Below the pieces are notes generated by a model. It did no database searches. It had not been told where the DNA came from and saw only the letters and a program-made list of their open reading frames with translations. DNA of 64,000 bases. Source: Sclerurus mexicanus. Its lineage: Eukaryota > Chordata > Aves > Passeriformes > Furnariidae. Made by a program: the position numbers and the translations under genes. Shown in pieces: positions 61,757 through 64,000 of this stretch (position 1 is its first letter; every line of letters begins with the position of its first letter). The DNA is taken from the NCBI GenBank assembly GCA_013396755.1, contig VWZF01004881.1, positions 835,752 through 899,751 on the forward strand, in the 5' to 3' direction.

Positions 61757-62899
61757 TAAATTAAACAGAGCACTAACTAAGGAGATTATCTTTTTCCTTT
61801 TTCTCTCTGTGGTCTTCTAAAACACTGTCAGGTGGACAAAGCGCAGTACTTTGGTAAATGTAAATAGCTGTATCGAGAAAATGTCCTTTTTGTCTATCCA
61901 GCCTGTGACGTGAAAGGGCTGCTGTCCCTATACAAGGTTTGAATAAAATGCTTTCCATATCGGTAGACAAGAGGACTGATTAGCCCTGACTAATTTACCC
62001 TCCTCGGGTTGCTGTGACATCGCTGCTACATTTCTGCAGCAGATGTGGCTGCGGTGACTCAGCTGCTGCCACTTTCAGTCTCGATGAGAACTATCTGGAA
62101 CTGCCAGAGCCTCGTCCTCGGAGAAACGTCCAGAGACAAAACACACAGTTCCTCTTTCTGAAAAACCATCGTCTCTGTGTGTTCACAAGGAGCTAAACCA
62201 AGTTCTCTCGTCTGATTCTCATCAGTGAGAGCCTCGGTGACTTAGTTCCTTGTTTTTCGTGCCCAGGAGGCTGCCTGTCCCATCACAGCCTTGGCTTTTC
62301 CCAACAGCTATCCTGCAAAATCATGGCAGGAGCTCTGTGGACATGCAAGGCAACAGGGAGGAATCCCCACATCCCCTGACTTGACTTTACAGTCATTAAA
62401 AATGAGCACAGACTACATGCAGGGTCAGGGCAGAATATAAATATATATACATATATATACATTCCAAAGAGTGCTTCTAATTACGCACAGAGGTATTATT
62501 TTCTGGATCAAATTGTAGAAGTAGGAACAAATTTACCATCCCCTCTGCTCTGCAAGCGTACCTCTTCTTCTTTCAATACTCTTTACCTCATTGCAATAAA
62601 AACTGAAAAGAGTTTGGATAGCAGCTTTTCCCCCTGATATTCTGGAACCCTGGGAGGAGCAGGAGCATATTTTCTTCCTGAGTCCCAAAGGCTGTGAGCT
62701 TTGGGAGGGAAATGCGCTGGATGTTTTGTAAATGAACCACTCTGTGTCCCTGGCTGGTGTCGGTCTCTGCCTCACCACAGATTTTCTGCAGCCTGAGCAC
62801 AGGAGAGCTGCGGATTTCCTTTGGATCTCTGCAGAGTCCCTGTCAGGAGGCAGCACCTCATGAGATGCGAGTTTCCAAACACAAGTTTTATGGTTAGGA

Positions 62900-63657
62900 G
62901 TGGTTTCACGAGGGGGCGAGCACAAAGCGGCGTAAAGGACTAAACAATGAATTTTGGGTTCCAAGAGGAGGGTGAACACAAAGTCTGGTCCTGCTCCGTG
63001 AGGGGAGCGAATTCAAAGTGTAGTGAGGGGGTGTGTTAAAGTGTTAACTTTTGGCTCCATGACCCCCAAAGTGAGGGGAATGATTAAATGATTAGACTGC
63101 CAACTTTGGCTGCATGAGGGGAGCAAATGCAAATTCTAGTTTGGCTCAGTGAGGGGAATGGATGCAAAGTCCAGCGTGGGGAAGGATTAAAGTGTTAACT
63201 TTGGCTCCACGAAGGGGGCAAACACAAAATGGGGTGAAGGACTAAACTGTTACCTTTGGGCTCCGTGAGGGGACTGAACACAAAGTGTAGTTTGGCTCCA
63301 CAAGGGGAAAATGTAAAGTGGAGTGAGGGGAATAATTGAATTGTCAACTCTGGGCTCCATGAGGGGAGTGAACACAAACCCACTGGTGGGGCCTCCTTTA
63401 AGCGCTCGCTGTAGGCTCCACGAGGGGAGCGAACACCAAATCACACACGGGGAAGGATTTAAGTGCGAACTTTGCGCCCCACGGTGGGAGCAAACACAGA
63501 ACTAGTGTCGGGGCCGCCTTAAAGCGCTCACTGCGGGCTCCACGAGGGGAGCGAACACAAAGCCACGCGTGGGGAAGGATTAAAGCGCTCACTGCGTGCT
63601 CCACGAGGAGAGCGCCCACAGACCCCGGCGGGAGCACACATTAAAGCACGACCGGCC
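62900..63657. repeat. Degenerate ~60-bp minisatellite abutting the promoter
   Basis: About twelve to fourteen units start with 'ggctccacgaggggagcgaa'-like sequence. In the longer units a 'ggggaaggattaaag' core follows, then either 'tgttaactttg' or 'cgctcactgcg'. Some units are short (about 35 bp) and some full (about 60 bp), suggesting an older composite unit. Starts are visible near 63052, 63107, 63144, 63258, 63284, 63352, 63413, 63474 and 63537. The units nearest 63.6 kb are far richer in CpG than those near 63.0 kb. The open frames on the - strand here are products of the repeat period and are not genes. Confidence 0.9.
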
Positions 63658-63930
63658 GTGCGACGCGACGCGCCCCTCCCTCCTCGCCCCCCACACCGCC
63701 CAAGATGGCGGCCGCGCTGAGGCGCCCCTGCGTCACCGCTCCCTCCCTCTGCCCGCCGCGCGCCATTGGCCGCGGGGCGCGCGGGGCGCAGCCAATGGGC
63801 GGCNCGCGGGCCCCCCGCGGGTCTCACGGCCCCGCCGAGGCACCCCCGGCCCGCCCCGCCGCCGGCTGCGCGCCGCTTGGCCTCAATTTCTGCGTTAACC
63901 AGCGCTCCGAGCAGCCCCTAAAACCCTGAG
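63658..63930 (+). promoter_or_regulatory. CpG-island promoter of a gene beyond the right edge
   Basis: A dense CpG block with an AAGATGGCGGC element (63702-63712), the YY1 motif typical of housekeeping transcription starts, in + orientation. Two CCAAT boxes face opposite ways (63765-63769 on the - strand, 63792-63796 on the + strand), and a CGTCACC half-site lies near 63731. No coding frame is credible, so exon 1 is probably non-coding. By recalled human order (PPM1L, B3GALNT1, NMD3) the gene may be NMD3, but this is not seen. One undetermined base (n) lies at 63804. Confidence 0.75.
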
Positions 63931-64000
63931 TCAGGAATTAGGCCCCAGCTGGGTGTTGTGCGGCGTGACTGTGAATAAATAATCAATCGCCTTGTGTTGG

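Larger units (their letters stand above)
52096..62895. other. Intergenic desert, no recognised gene
   Basis: About 10.8 kb with no convincing coding exon on either strand: all open frames are short, unrelated to known families and lack splice or promoter support. Contents I can name are an A17 run (56856-56872), AT-rich stretches (53.4-54.0, 57.5-58.5, 60.5-61.1 kb), a CR1 remnant at 61.68 kb and an alternating AT run at about 62.44 kb. The AT-rich TAAT-containing blocks may include regulatory elements, but conservation would be needed to say so. Confidence 0.6.

Noticed and set aside
63195..63637. Several - strand frames with similar PLxEP-type translations
   Set aside because: Products of the ~60-bp minisatellite read in one frame; the frames break and restart with unit-length changes.
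62900..63657. Regularly spaced repeats resembling a CRISPR array
   Set aside because: Units are degenerate tandem copies with no unique spacers, no cas genes, and the genome is that of a vertebrate.
63702..64000. Start of an NMD3 coding sequence at the ATG in the AAGATGGCGGC element
   Set aside because: The translation from that ATG is alanine/arginine/proline-rich and unlike NMD3; the motif is better read as a YY1 site. NMD3 is only suggested by remembered gene order.

Overview
The window looks like vertebrate, and specifically bird, nuclear DNA. It has long non-coding stretches, exons bounded by GT/AG splice sites, two CpG-island promoter regions, and about ten fragments whose 3' ends match the avian CR1 LINE. 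I cannot name the species. Nothing in it suggests an operon, CRISPR array, phage or other prokaryotic system.

Layout. Bases 1-26174 are the 3' part of a very long intron 1 of PPM1L, a membrane-anchored PP2C-family Ser/Thr phosphatase. Coding exons 2, 3 and 4 of PPM1L lie on the + strand at 26175-26349, 34643-34804 and 37710-38059; exon 1 is off the left edge. A long probable 3' untranslated region follows, with a plausible poly(A) signal at 44310. B3GALNT1 (globoside synthase) is a single coding exon on the - strand (46091-45105), tail to tail with PPM1L. Its probable promoter island lies at about 48.2-49.0 kb. An intronless ARL14-like small GTPase gene is on the + strand at 51128-51712, with a CCAAT/TATA-like promoter just upstream and a poly(A) signal at 52069. 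About 10.8 kb without a recognisable gene follows. A roughly 60-bp minisatellite (about 62.90-63.66 kb) then leads into a CpG-island promoter with YY1 and paired CCAAT motifs (63.66-63.93 kb). The gene it drives starts at or beyond the right edge. From the human order PPM1L-B3GALNT1-NMD3, it may be NMD3, but no NMD3 coding sequence is visible.

The genes share no pathway: PPM1L acts in stress-kinase and ceramide-transport signalling, B3GALNT1 in Golgi glycolipid synthesis, and ARL14 in vesicle traffic. Their grouping is conserved chromosomal neighbourhood, not functional clustering. I found no new biological system. The observations most worth checking are structural. (1) A 302-bp direct repeat brackets PPM1L exon 3 and has a 137-bp core with no differences, a likely gene-conversion tract. 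(2) A 39-bp piece of the ARL14 coding sequence, inverted and with one mismatch, sits inside a CR1 element 1 kb upstream of the gene. (3) A minisatellite loses CpG with distance from the promoter island it abuts. (4) Inverted CR1 copies flank PPM1L exon 2. (5) ARL14 occupies a position unlike the human order.
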